Source of the DNA: JALOLG01 sp963776935
GTDB taxonomy: Bacteria; Actinomycetota; Acidimicrobiia; Acidimicrobiales; Ilumatobacteraceae
Direction of reading: 5' to 3'
Length of the DNA stretch: 64,000 bases
Assembly: GCA_963776935.1 (NCBI GenBank)
Contig: CAVZOP010000002.1
Span: forward strand, 868,001-932,000
Shown: piece by piece, positions 51,868-60,944 of the stretch
Layout of the letters: every line of letters begins with the position of its first letter
Position numbering within the stretch: position 1 is the first letter of the stretch
Notes under the pieces: model-generated
Told to the model about the DNA's origin: nothing
Databases searched by the model: none
The model's input: only the letters and a program-made list of their open reading frames with translations
Position numbers and translations under genes: made by a program

Positions 51868-52739
51868 GAGCCACCGCCGGGAAAGGCTCGCCGCAGCAGG
51901 CGGGCCGCCATCACCGCGACCGCGTGCTGCCGGTAGACCGCCGTCGAGCGGTGGTCGTCGATCGGCCGGCTGGCGGCACCCGCCATCTCGCCGAACCGAC
52001 GGACGTCGTCGTCGGACACGGCCGCGCGGTCCCAGTCGACCGCCGCCGCGGCGAACGTCTCAGCATCGGTGGCCCGGATGATCGTCGGGCCGACGGAACC
52101 GAGCGCCAGGCGAACCGAACGCTCCGGAGCGTGGACAGCGAGGCAGGCGCTCGCCGTGGCGATCACCATCGCGTTGCGAACTCCGACCTTGGAGTAGCCC
52201 TGCCAACCGTCGAGCAGTGGCACCGTCACGGCGGTGATGAGCTCCCCGTCGGCGAGTGCGGTGCGCTTGACGCCGACCATGAAATCGTGCACGGCCATCG
52301 TGCGGTCGCCACCAGGTCCGGTCAGCTCGACCACGGCGTCGAGCGCCGACAGCACCGGGAGTGCGTCACCGGCCGGCGAGCACGTGGCGAGGTTGCCGCC
52401 GAGCGTGCCGGCGATCCGGATCTGCGGCGACCCGACCGTCCGTGACGCCTCGGCGAGCGCCGGGAGGAGCTCCGCCAGCGGTTCTTCCATGAGCTCGTCG
52501 TACGTCACGCCCGCACCGATCGTGACCGTGCGCGCGGCGGGATCGATCGTCCACGACCGGAGCTCGGCGACACGGTCGACGGCGACGACGACCGGCGACG
52601 ACGCGCCGCTGCCGATCGCCCGGTGCCCCTCGTTGATCTCGACCAGGGCGTCGGTCCCGCCGGCGAGCACGATCGCGCCGGGATGTTCGGCGAGCGCGTC
52701 GATTGCTTCGCGCAACGTGAGCGGGACGACGACCGGCAT
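51864..52739 (-). CDS. Molybdenum hydroxylase FAD-binding subunit
   Basis: 291 residues. FAD-binding motifs AIVLAGGTDALVEINEGHRA and RIAGTLGGNLATCSPAGDALPVLSAL, then VGVRNAMVIATASACLAV, and a C-terminal CO-dehydrogenase-flavoprotein-type domain ending VMAARLLRRAF. First gene of the operon, start ATG 52,739 (a GTG precedes it). No XdhC-like maturation factor or MCD transferase gene lies in the window. Confidence 0.93.
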   Translation of the reverse strand: MPVVVPLTLREAIDALAEHPGAIVLAGGTDALVEINEGHRAIGSGASSPVVVAVDRVAELRSWTIDPAARTVTIGAGVTYDELMEEPLAELLPALAEASRTVGSPQIRIAGTLGGNLATCSPAGDALPVLSALDAVVELTGPGGDRTMAVHDFMVGVKRTALADGELITAVTVPLLDGWQGYSKVGVRNAMVIATASACLAVHAPERSVRLALGSVGPTIIRATDAETFAAAAVDWDRAAVSDDDVRRFGEMAGAASRPIDDHRSTAVYRQHAVAVMAARLLRRAFPGGGS

Positions 52740-52823
52740 CACGTGCGACTGTACAAAACGTCAAGCGTCGGTCGTGCGGTCGCGACGCCGGGGCGGCAAC
52801 GGCTTCACCTCGCAGGCGATCGC

Positions 52824-53639
52824 CTACGTGACGACCAGCCCGTCCAGGGCTCCCTCCGGGTCGGGGTACTGCGGGTCGATGCGTTCGAGGTGATGTCTGA
52901 GGATGCGCGCCACGACGAGGTTGCGCACCCACTTCCGGTCGGCCGGCACCACGTACCACGGCGCCGTCTCTGTCGAGGTCTTGGCGATGGCATCCGCGTA
53001 GGCCTTCATGTAGTCGTCCCACAGCAATCGGTCATCGAGATCACCGCGGCGGAACTTCCATCGCTCGTCCGGGCTGTCGATGCGATCCTGCAACCGCGCC
53101 CGTTGCTCCTCCTTCGAGATGTTCAGGAACAGCTTCACGACGCGCGTCCCTTCGTCGGTGAGCAACCGCTCGAAGTCGACGATCTGGCCGAAGCGTCTCC
53201 TCCATCGCGCCGCCGGCACGAGCTTCTTGACGCGCACGACGACAACGTCTTCGTAGTGACTGCGGTTGAAGATCCCGATCACACCGCGTGCAGGACAATG
53301 GTGGTGGATCCGCCAGAGGAAGTCGTGGGACCGCTCCTCATCCGATGGCACCCCGAACGAGCTCACATGCACACCCGCCGGATTGAGTCCAGTGAACAGC
53401 GACCGGATGACGCCGTCCTTGCCGCCCGCGTCCATCGCCTGCAGGACCACGAGCATGGAGTCGAGCTCGGCCGCGAACAGTCGAGTCTGAAGCCCCGACA
53501 CGACGAGCAGCTCCTCGGCCAGCTCGGCCTTGGCGGTCTCCTTGTCCCAGCCGAACGACTCGCGCGGATCGTGATCCGCCAGCCGCAGCTTGGAACCCAC
53601 CCGGCAAGTCGTCAGCATGCGCTCGGACACGGCGTCCAA
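52824..53639 (-). CDS. Polyphosphate kinase 2 family protein
   Basis: 271-residue PPK2-family nucleotide phosphotransferase using polyphosphate. Walker A-type LVVLQAMDAGGKDGVIRSLF, Walker B-type IGIFNRSHYEDVVVVRVKKL, lid region FLNISKEEQRARLQDRIDSP followed by DERWKFRRGDLDDRLLWDDY, and the C-terminal WYVVPADRKWVRNLVVARIL. One domain only (short PPK2). Whether it favours AMP, ADP or GDP cannot be told. ATG 53,639; divergent from the peptide-importer operon across 185 bp that must hold both promoters. Confidence 0.94.
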   Translation of the reverse strand: MDAVSERMLTTCRVGSKLRLADHDPRESFGWDKETAKAELAEELLVVSGLQTRLFAAELDSMLVVLQAMDAGGKDGVIRSLFTGLNPAGVHVSSFGVPSDEERSHDFLWRIHHHCPARGVIGIFNRSHYEDVVVVRVKKLVPAARWRRRFGQIVDFERLLTDEGTRVVKLFLNISKEEQRARLQDRIDSPDERWKFRRGDLDDRLLWDDYMKAYADAIAKTSTETAPWYVVPADRKWVRNLVVARILRHHLERIDPQYPDPEGALDGLVVT

Positions 53640-53824
53640 ACGTACCGCCCGGACGAACGTGGCGCGACCGAGCGACGATCGGGTGACGATGGCGCTCCGT
53701 GTAGGGATCCGGGCGATGTCGATGGCTATGGTGGCGGCCGTGCCGTGCCGTGACTGCCGTCACACGGCGGATGGCACTGGGGCAAGACCAGACGGCGACA
53801 CCAGACAGATGGGGGAGCACACGG

Positions 53825-55691
53825 ATGCACGTACGTCCAACCACACACCGACGCCGGGCCGGTCGCTACATGGCTGCGGCATTGGTGGCGTTTTCGCTTG
53901 TCGCCGCGGCGTGCGGTGACAAGAAAGACGATGACGCAGTCGAAACCGACGACACCGAGCCAGCCGAGGAGACGACACCCGCCGAAGACGACACGACCGA
54001 GGACACGGCCGATGTGACGACGCCGGAGACGGACACGACGGAGGCGCCGGCACCTGTGGTGACCGAGCCACCCGAATCCGAGTTCGATCCGGTGATCGGT
54101 GGGAAGCTGGTCGTCGCCGGCGAGGCCGAGGCGGCCAACCCGTGGACACCCGCCAACGTGCAGTGTGATTCCTACTGCCAGATGCGCGTCCGCGCGTTCT
54201 ACGACCCGCTGTTCACCGTCAACGACCAGCTCGAGGTGGCGCCGTACCTCGCCGAGAGCATCACCGCCAACGAGGACTCCACGGCATTCACGATCAAGGT
54301 CCGCGAGGGCATCACGTTCCACGACGGCACACCGCTCGACGCCGATGCCGTGATGGACAACCTCAACCGCAGCTTCCGCAGCCTGCTCATCGGTGCCGCC
54401 GTGAAGGACATCGCCCGGAACCTCGCCGACCCCGGCGCCGACCCGGACAACCCGCAGATCCTGTTCGAGAAGATCGACGACTTCACGTTCACGATGTTCA
54501 CCGGCTTCAACGGTGATCCCGAGCAGCCGATCCCGTGGCCGACGTTCCCGATCTACCTCGAACGGTCAGGCCGGCCTGATCGCCTCGCCGACATGGCTGG
54601 CGGCCGTCGACGCCGGCACCGCGCAACCGACCGACGCCGTCGGAACGGGCCCGTTCGTGTTCGGGAGCTACGCGCCCGGTGACCGCCTGATCGTCACCAA
54701 GAACCCCGACTACTGGCGGACCGACGAGAACGGCAACCAGTTGCCGTACCTCGACGAGATCGAGTTCCGCGTGATCGTCGACTCGCAGGTGCGCGCTCAG
54801 GCGCTCGAGTCCGGTGACGTCGACATGATCGCCACGTCGGACAACAACGTCCTGGTCGACTACCTCGACAATCCGGACTTCCCGATGGTCCTGCAGGCGC
54901 AGTTCGCCGAGACGAACTACTGGCTGTTGCACCTGACGATCCCGCCGCTCGACAACCGGGACGTGCGGTGCGCGCTGCAGCAGGCCATCGACAAGGCCGA
55001 CTACATCGACGTCGCCAACTCGGGCTACGGCGAACCGGCCAACGCGCCGTTCTCGCCCGGCCAGGAGGGCTACCTCGCCGACAACGGCGGACCCGAGTAC
55101 GACCCCGAGGCAGCGTCGGCGGCGATCGCCGCGTACGAGGCCGAGAACGGCGAGATCAACATCAACTACTCGACCACGCCGACGGCGTCCAACCTCACCC
55201 GCGCCCAGTTCATCGCCGACGCGTGGGGCGCGATCGGAGTCGACATCGCGATCAACCAGATCGAGCAGTCGACGCTGATCAACAACGCCCTGTTCGGCGA
55301 TCCACTGTTCGGAGCCTTCGGCTGGCGCAACCACGCCGGGTTCTTCGTCGACCAGCAGTACTTCTGGTGGCACAGCTCGGCGGCGACCGACGACGGTGGT
55401 CTGGCGCTCAACTTCGGTCGCCTGAAGGACCCCGAGATCGACGCCATGCTGGAAGCGGCCCGGAGCGAGGCCGACGTCGACGTACGTCGTGGCATCGCCG
55501 AGGACATCAACCGGCGCTTCGCCGATCAGTGCTTCATCATCGTGTCCGACTACACCCAGTGGGGTGTCATCCACACCCCGTCGGTGCAGAACATCGGCCG
55601 CACGCCACTGCCTGACGGCTCCGGATTCGCCCGCGACGGTGCGGGCTTCCCCGGCCAGGTGTGGCTGACCGCGGTGTTCCTGGCCGAGTGA
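53825..55691 (+). CDS. Peptide/nickel ABC transporter substrate-binding lipoprotein (SBP_bac_5; one frameshift)
   Basis: About 622 residues. Signal peptide and lipobox (ALVAFSLVAAAC), Asp/Glu/Thr-rich linker, then the DppA/OppA-type fold: PVIGGKLVVAGEAEAANPWT, FTIKVREGITFHDGTPLDAD, a break near 54,566, then NGQAGLIASPTWLAAVDAGT, GTGPFVFGSYAPGDRLIVTK, NPDYW, SGDVDMIATSDNN and the end FPGQVWLTAVFLAE. Deleting the G in 'ctcGaac' restores one frame. ATG 53,825. First gene of a five-gene importer operon. Confidence 0.9.
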
Positions 55692-55699
55692 GACGAGTC

Positions 55700-55732
55700 G
55701 AGGTGGGGCCCGCCGCCGGCGGGCCCCACCTC
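55700..55732 (+). terminator. Strong intra-operon hairpin between binding protein and permease genes
   Basis: Perfect 15-bp stem GAGGTGGGGCCCGCC / GGCGGGCCCCACCTC with a GCC loop, 8 bp after the stop and 11 bp before the next start. With no T-run it may be a partial terminator or an mRNA 3'-stabilising structure that keeps binding-protein transcripts more abundant than those of the permeases. Confidence 0.8.
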
Positions 55733-55743
55733 GGTGACCGACC

Positions 55744-56709
55744 ATGCGGTACGTGCTTCAGCGCCTCTTCCAGTTTCTGATCGTTTTCGTGATCGTCACC
55801 TTCGTGGTGATGGTCTTCACGCGCATCGGCAGCCGCGACCCGGTGCGCGACCTCGCGGGTGGGGCCGTCGGTGAAGCCCAGATCGAGGAGGTCCGGCAGG
55901 ACTACCCGTATCTCGACAAACCCTTGGTGCAGCAATACGTCTACTGGCTCGGCGACTTCGTCACGGGCGACCTCGGTCGGTCGTACCTGCAGAGCCAGGA
56001 GGGCATCGACATGTTCAAGCAGCGCCTTCCCGCGACGATCTTCATCGCCTTGTGGGCCGTGGTGCTCGGCCTGCTGATCGCGGTGCCCGTCGGCGTCTAC
56101 AGCGCCTATAGACGCGACGGAAAGTTGGATCGAATATCGAGCGTCGCGTCGTTCGGGGTGATCTCGATGCCACCGGTCGTGGTGGGTGTCGCACTGTTGT
56201 ACCTGGTCGTCGCGGTCCTGGGGTGGTTCCCGACCGTCGGTGCTTCCACCTACGTCGCGCCGTGGGACAGCCCGATCGAGCATTTCAGGAACTTCTTCAT
56301 CCCAGCGTTGACGCTCGGAATAGGTCTGGGCGCGATCTGGAGTCGTTTCCTGCGCGCCGACATGATCCTGACCCTGCAGAGTGACTTCATCATGTTGGCG
56401 AAGGCCAAGGGTGTCTCACCGAACCGTGTTCTCTGGGTCCACGCACTTCGGGCATCGGTGCTCTCGCTGATCACGAGCGTGGCACTCCAGACGTCGGCGC
56501 TGATCGGAGGCGCGGTGATCGCCGAGACGTTCTTCGGGCCGAAGGGAATCGGTGAACGTCTCGTGTTCGCGATCCAGGGCAACGACATCCTCATCATTCA
56601 GGCGATCACCGCCGTCCTCGTCGTCGGCGTGGTCATCGCCAACCTCGTGGTCGATCTGCTCTACGCCGTCATCGACCCACGCATCAGACACGCGAGGCAA
56701 CTCGGATGA
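55744..56709 (+). CDS. Peptide ABC transporter permease (DppB-type)
   Basis: 321-residue permease, six membrane segments. N-terminus MRYVLQRLFQFLIVFVIVTF and the TRIGSRDPV stretch typical of DppB/OppB; FVTGDLGRSYLQSQE; the coupling loop ADMILTLQSDFIMLAKAKGV and SPNRVLWVHALRASVLSLIT; C-terminal VIDPRIRHARQLG. ATG 55,744 lies in the shadow of the hairpin stem, so translation may depend on unfolding it. Confidence 0.95.
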   Translation: MRYVLQRLFQFLIVFVIVTFVVMVFTRIGSRDPVRDLAGGAVGEAQIEEVRQDYPYLDKPLVQQYVYWLGDFVTGDLGRSYLQSQEGIDMFKQRLPATIFIALWAVVLGLLIAVPVGVYSAYRRDGKLDRISSVASFGVISMPPVVVGVALLYLVVAVLGWFPTVGASTYVAPWDSPIEHFRNFFIPALTLGIGLGAIWSRFLRADMILTLQSDFIMLAKAKGVSPNRVLWVHALRASVLSLITSVALQTSALIGGAVIAETFFGPKGIGERLVFAIQGNDILIIQAITAVLVVGVVIANLVVDLLYAVIDPRIRHARQLG

Positions 56710-56728
56710 CGAGGGAGATGGTGGACCA

Positions 56729-57679
56729 GTGACCGATCTACTGGCCACTCCGTCGGTAGAGCCGAGCCCGACGGTCGCCGCCGCCACCGACGACGGCCGG
56801 CCGCGACGCAAGTTGCCGCTCGGACTCTGGTTCGGCGTCGGGTGGCTCGCCGTCGCGACGTTCCATGCCTACTTCGCCTCGCGGTTGCCGTGGGTACGTG
56901 GCGAGAACCAGCGCGTCGAGGGTGCCGGCCGCTACCGCATGGCCCCGTCCGCCGACTTCTGGTTCGGCAGCGACAAGTTGGGCAAGGACGTGTTCGCCCG
57001 TTGCGTCTACGGCGCCAAGCTCTCGATCACCCTGGCGACGGTCAGCATCGTCGTCGGGCTCCTCATCGGCGGCTCGATGGGGATGATCGCCGGCTACTTC
57101 AAGGGCTCGGTCGATCGGGTGCTGTCGATCGTGATCGACGCCCTGCTGGCGTTTCCGGCGTTGATCGTGGCGGCCCTGTTGATCGGTCGCTTCGACGTGC
57201 TGCAGGCGAGCGACATCCAGGTCGCCGGCTTCGGATTCGAGTGGCTGACGCGACGTTGGTCGATCGCAATCGTGTTCTCCCTGCTCTCGATCGCGCCGGT
57301 TGCCCGCATCGTGCGGGCTCAGACGCTGTCGCTGAGTGAGCGTGAGTTCGTGCTCGCCTCGCGCAGCCTCGGCGCACGCACGCCACGCATCCTGTTCCGC
57401 GAGGTGCTCCCGAACCTCGTGCCGGCGATGGTGTCGGTGCTCTTCACGGGCATCGGGATCCTGCTGGCGGCCGAAGGGGCCCTCGCCTTCCTCGGCTACA
57501 GCATCAAGGCGCCTGACGCCTCGTGGGGACTGATGATCAACGAGGCGCGCGTCGACATCGACCAGTACTGGTGGGCGACAATCATGCCCGCCGTGATGCT
57601 GTTCATGACCGTGCTCGCGTTCAACCTGATCGGCAACTGGGTCGCCAAGCGCTTCGACATCCGCGAGGCCGCCATATGA
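56729..57679 (+). CDS. Peptide ABC transporter permease (DppC-type)
   Basis: 316 residues. N-terminal membrane helix LPLGLWFGVGWLAVATFHAY, then FWFGSDKLGKDVFARCVYGA (the DppC HxxGTDxxGRD-like motif), five further membrane segments, the coupling loop TLSLSEREFVLASRSLGART and PRILFREVLPNLVPAM, and FNLIGNWVAKRFDIREA. Start GTG 56,729, 19 bp after dppB. Stop overlaps the next ATG (ATGA). Confidence 0.95.
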   Translation: MTDLLATPSVEPSPTVAAATDDGRPRRKLPLGLWFGVGWLAVATFHAYFASRLPWVRGENQRVEGAGRYRMAPSADFWFGSDKLGKDVFARCVYGAKLSITLATVSIVVGLLIGGSMGMIAGYFKGSVDRVLSIVIDALLAFPALIVAALLIGRFDVLQASDIQVAGFGFEWLTRRWSIAIVFSLLSIAPVARIVRAQTLSLSEREFVLASRSLGARTPRILFREVLPNLVPAMVSVLFTGIGILLAAEGALAFLGYSIKAPDASWGLMINEARVDIDQYWWATIMPAVMLFMTVLAFNLIGNWVAKRFDIREAAI

Positions 57680-58758
57680 GCGAGGTACAGGCCGCGTCCC
57701 GAGGCGCCGAGGGCACGCTGCTCGAGGTCACCGATCTGCGCACCCACTTCAGGACCGATCGTGGCCTCGTGCGCGCGGTCGACGGCGTGACGTTCTCGCT
57801 CGAGCGCGGCAAGGCGCTCGGGATCGTCGGCGAGTCTGGCTCCGGCAAGACCGTGCTGTCGCGTGCGATCATGGGGCTGCTCCCCCCACGCGCCATTGTC
57901 CAGTCGGGTTCGGTGCGCTTCGCCGGGCAGGAGATCCTGGGACTGCCGGCGAAGCAGATGCGCCATATCTGGGGGCGCGAGATGTCGATGATCTTCCAGG
58001 ACCCGATGACCTCGCTCAACCCGCTGATGAAGGTCGGGCGCCAGATCACCGAGCCCCTCAAGATCCACCTCGACATGCCCGGCGACGACGCCCGCGCGAC
58101 AGCGGAGCGGTTGTTGAAGGACGTCCGGATCCCCGAGGCTGCCCGCCGCCTCAACCAATACCCGCACGAGCTCTCCGGCGGGATGCGCCAGCGTGTGATG
58201 ATCGCCATCGCCCTCGCCTGCGGCCCGACACTGCTCTTCGCCGACGAGCCGACGACCGCCCTCGACGTCACGGTGCAGGCCCAGATCCTCGACCTGATCG
58301 GCGAGCAGCGACGCGACCGCAACATGTCGGTGATCCTGGTGACCCACGACCTCGGTGTGGTTGCCGGTCACACCGACGAGATCGCCGTCATGTACGCCGG
58401 CCAACTGGTCGAGAAGGCGCCGACGCGTTCGCTCTTCGCCAACATGAAGATGCCGTACACCAAGTCGCTGATGCGCAGCATTCCCAAGATCGACGACCCC
58501 AGTCACACCCGGCTGATGACGATCCCCGGCCGCCCACCGGACCTCGTGAACCCACCGGCCGGGTGTCGCTTCGCGCCACGTTGCGCGTACGCCCGCGACC
58601 GCTGTCACGTCGAACAGCCATCGCTCGTGGCCGCCGAGCGGCCCGACCACGTCTACGCGTGCTGGTACCCGGTCGGCTCACCGGAGTTCGAGGAACGTGA
58701 CGCCGAGATCCTCAGTCAGAGCGTGCGCATCACTGCCGCGGCCGGGCAGCAGGTCTGA
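57676..58758 (+). CDS. Peptide ABC transporter ATPase (DppD-type)
   Basis: 360 residues. LGIVGESGSGKTVLSRAIMG (Walker A), MSMIFQDPMTSLNPLMKVGR (Q-loop), HELSGGMRQRVMIAIALAC (signature), LLFADEPTTALDVTVQAQIL (Walker B), ILVTHDLGVVAGHTDEIAVM (switch), and the Opp-type C-terminal zinc or iron-sulfur-like cysteine motif GCRFAPRCAYARDRCHVEQP. Translationally coupled to dppC. Confidence 0.96.
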   Translation: MSEVQAASRGAEGTLLEVTDLRTHFRTDRGLVRAVDGVTFSLERGKALGIVGESGSGKTVLSRAIMGLLPPRAIVQSGSVRFAGQEILGLPAKQMRHIWGREMSMIFQDPMTSLNPLMKVGRQITEPLKIHLDMPGDDARATAERLLKDVRIPEAARRLNQYPHELSGGMRQRVMIAIALACGPTLLFADEPTTALDVTVQAQILDLIGEQRRDRNMSVILVTHDLGVVAGHTDEIAVMYAGQLVEKAPTRSLFANMKMPYTKSLMRSIPKIDDPSHTRLMTIPGRPPDLVNPPAGCRFAPRCAYARDRCHVEQPSLVAAERPDHVYACWYPVGSPEFEERDAEILSQSVRITAAAGQQV

Positions 58759-59783
58759 TGGCCGGTACCGGTAAGGCCCACCTGCGCGAGGGCGACATCG
58801 TGATTCGCGTCGAGGACCTCGTGATGGAGTTCCCGATCGGGCACACCGGGCTCAAGGTCAACGCGGTTTCCGGCATCAGCTTCGACGTCGTTCGCGGCGA
58901 GACGTTGGGGCTCGTCGGTGAGTCGGGTTGCGGCAAGAGCACCACCGGGCGGGCGATCATGCAGCTGCCCCGCCCGACGTCCGGATCGGTGCTGTTCGAG
59001 GGCCAGGAGCTCACGTCGATGTCGACCGCCTCGATGAGAGAGGCGCGCACGAAGATGCAGATGATCTTCCAGGACCCGATCTCGTCGTTGAACCCGCGCC
59101 GCAAGGTCCGCGACATCGTGATGGAACCGCTGTCGATCTGGAAGCGTGGCACTCGCGACGAGCGATCGACGCGGGTGGACGCCGTGCTCGAGGACGTCGG
59201 CATCGATCCCGCACGCGCGGCCGAGAGCCAGCCCCACCAGTTCTCTGGCGGACAGTGCCAGCGCATCTCGATCGCTCGCTCGCTCGTGCTCGACCCGACG
59301 ATGATCATCTGCGACGAACCCGTTTCGGCTCTCGACGTGAGCGTGCAGGGACAGGTGATCAACCTGCTCGAGGACTTGAAGGCGCGCTACGGGCTGACGC
59401 TGATCTTCATCGCCCACGACCTCGCCGTCGTGAAGAACATCAGCGACCGCGTCGCCGTGATGTACCTGGGCAAGCTGTGCGAGGTTGCGTCGAGTGACGA
59501 CCTGTACGCGCGTCCCGCGCATCCGTACACGAAGGTCCTGATCGACTCGATTCCGGTTCCCGATCCCGAAGCGATTCTGCACCACGCCGATGTCGTCGGC
59601 GAGCCGCCATCCCCCGTGCTGCCGCCGTCGGGCTGTCGATTCCATCCGCGGTGCCCGCGTGCCGACGAGCAGTGCTCGACCGAGGAGCCGCAACTCAGAG
59701 ACCTCGGTGGCGCGCACTTCGTCGCCTGCCACCACCCGTATGAGGTCCCCGTCACGCTCACCACGATCGCGACCGCCAACTGA
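58758..59783 (+). CDS. Peptide ABC transporter ATPase (DppF-type)
   Basis: 341 residues. LGLVGESGCGKSTTGRAIMQ (Walker A), MQMIFQDPISSLNPRRKVRD, HQFSGGQCQRISIARSL (signature; Cys instead of the usual Arg after GGQ), MIICDEPVSALDVSVQGQVI (Walker B), LIFIAHDLAVVKNISDRVAV, and C-terminal GCRFHPRCPRADEQCS. TGATG overlap with dppD. Last gene of the importer. Confidence 0.96.
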   Translation: MAGTGKAHLREGDIVIRVEDLVMEFPIGHTGLKVNAVSGISFDVVRGETLGLVGESGCGKSTTGRAIMQLPRPTSGSVLFEGQELTSMSTASMREARTKMQMIFQDPISSLNPRRKVRDIVMEPLSIWKRGTRDERSTRVDAVLEDVGIDPARAAESQPHQFSGGQCQRISIARSLVLDPTMIICDEPVSALDVSVQGQVINLLEDLKARYGLTLIFIAHDLAVVKNISDRVAVMYLGKLCEVASSDDLYARPAHPYTKVLIDSIPVPDPEAILHHADVVGEPPSPVLPPSGCRFHPRCPRADEQCSTEEPQLRDLGGAHFVACHHPYEVPVTLTTIATAN

Positions 59784-59876
59784 CCCCGAACTGCCTGCCG
59801 GCGCCGCGCGGTGGCCGGTGGGCTGGTACGTCGTGGCATCCGGCTCGCGATCGACGGCACTTGGTACGGTCGCCGA

Positions 59877-59972
59877 ATGACCATCATTGCGTTCCCCGGC
59901 CACGCAGGCCGTTGCTGGACGCTCCTCGGCTGGCGCCTCGTCGCTCGCATCGGTGACATGGTTGACCAGTGA
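59877..59972 (+). CDS. Possible 31-residue leader peptide coupled to the glycosylase gene
   Basis: ATG at 59,877 opens MTIIAFPGHAGRCWTLLGWR followed by LVARIGDMVDQ; its TGA overlaps the GTG start of the glycosylase (GTGA). The overlap is the same type used by real coupled genes in this window. There is no homology and no clear ribosome-binding site, so it may be chance. Confidence 0.3.
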   Translation: MTIIAFPGHAGRCWTLLGWRLVARIGDMVDQ

Positions 59973-60910
59973 CCAGCACGCTCGCGGCAACGGCGCCGTC
60001 GACGGCCCGGTCGATGGGGATCACCTTGTCGCCGTTCCGGTATGGCAACGCCGACCCGACGACGTGGCTCACGCCACACGAGTTCGTCCGCGCCACGTTC
60101 ACGCCCGACGGCCCCGCCACACTCCGCATCTCGTGGAGCTCCGGCGACCGTGATCGTCATCGTGCTGATGTCGACGCCCCGAATCTGGATGCGACGGCAT
60201 GGGGACCTGGCGCGGCGTGGCTGCTCGAACGCGTCCCTGCCTACACGGGCGCCAACGACGTCGGCGGTGACCTCCCCGACGTCCACCCGGTGGTCACACG
60301 GGCGTCCCGCGATCACCCCGGCCTGCGTATCGGGGCGAGCGGCGGCCTCTACCACGAGCTGCTCCCGACGATCATCGCCCAGCGCATCACCAGCGGCGAG
60401 GCGGTGCGCCAGTGGCGGGCGTTGTGTCTCGAGCTCGGTTCGCCCGCGCCCGGGCCGTTCGCCCGCCTCCGGCTCCCGCCAGCTCCGGAGACCCTCGCCC
60501 GCCGCCCGGCGTGGTGGTTCCATCCGATGGGAATCGAGACCAAGCGGGCGCGGGCGCTGAGCGAGGTGGCGGCGCGCGCCCACCACCTGTGGGACTGGGC
60601 GGCCGCCGGACCCGTCGTCGCCGCTTCGCGTCTGGCGCTGCTCCGGGGTGTCGGGCCGTGGACGGTCGGCTCGGTGCTGGGACCGGCGCTCGGTGATCCG
60701 GACGCCGTCGCCGTCGGCGACTACCACCTCGCCGACATGGTCGCGTGGTCGCTGGCAGGCGAGCCCCGCGCCACCGACGACCGTATGCTCGACCTGCTCG
60801 AACCGTTCCGCGGACAGCGCGGCCGGGTGGTGCGGCTCATCGGGCTGTCCGGCCCGCGAGTCCCAGCGTTCGGTCCGCGCAAGCGCATCCTGCCGATGCA
60901 TCGCTGGTGA
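59969..60910 (+). CDS. DNA-3-methyladenine glycosylase 2 (AlkA-type HhH-GPD protein)
   Basis: 313-residue base-excision-repair glycosylase. The helix-hairpin-helix plus Gly/Pro...Asp region is clear: RLALLRGVGPWTVGSVLGPA and LGDPDAVAVGDYHLADMVAW, the Asp of VGDYHL being the catalytic residue. N-terminal part FRYGNADPTTWLTPHEFVRA fits the actinobacterial version. Also ITSGEAVRQWRALCLELG. It removes alkylated purines. Start GTG 59,969. Confidence 0.9.
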   Translation: MTSTLAATAPSTARSMGITLSPFRYGNADPTTWLTPHEFVRATFTPDGPATLRISWSSGDRDRHRADVDAPNLDATAWGPGAAWLLERVPAYTGANDVGGDLPDVHPVVTRASRDHPGLRIGASGGLYHELLPTIIAQRITSGEAVRQWRALCLELGSPAPGPFARLRLPPAPETLARRPAWWFHPMGIETKRARALSEVAARAHHLWDWAAAGPVVAASRLALLRGVGPWTVGSVLGPALGDPDAVAVGDYHLADMVAWSLAGEPRATDDRMLDLLEPFRGQRGRVVRLIGLSGPRVPAFGPRKRILPMHRW

Positions 60911-60944
60911 GTCCATCTGTGGTGACTGCAACGACCGACCAACC

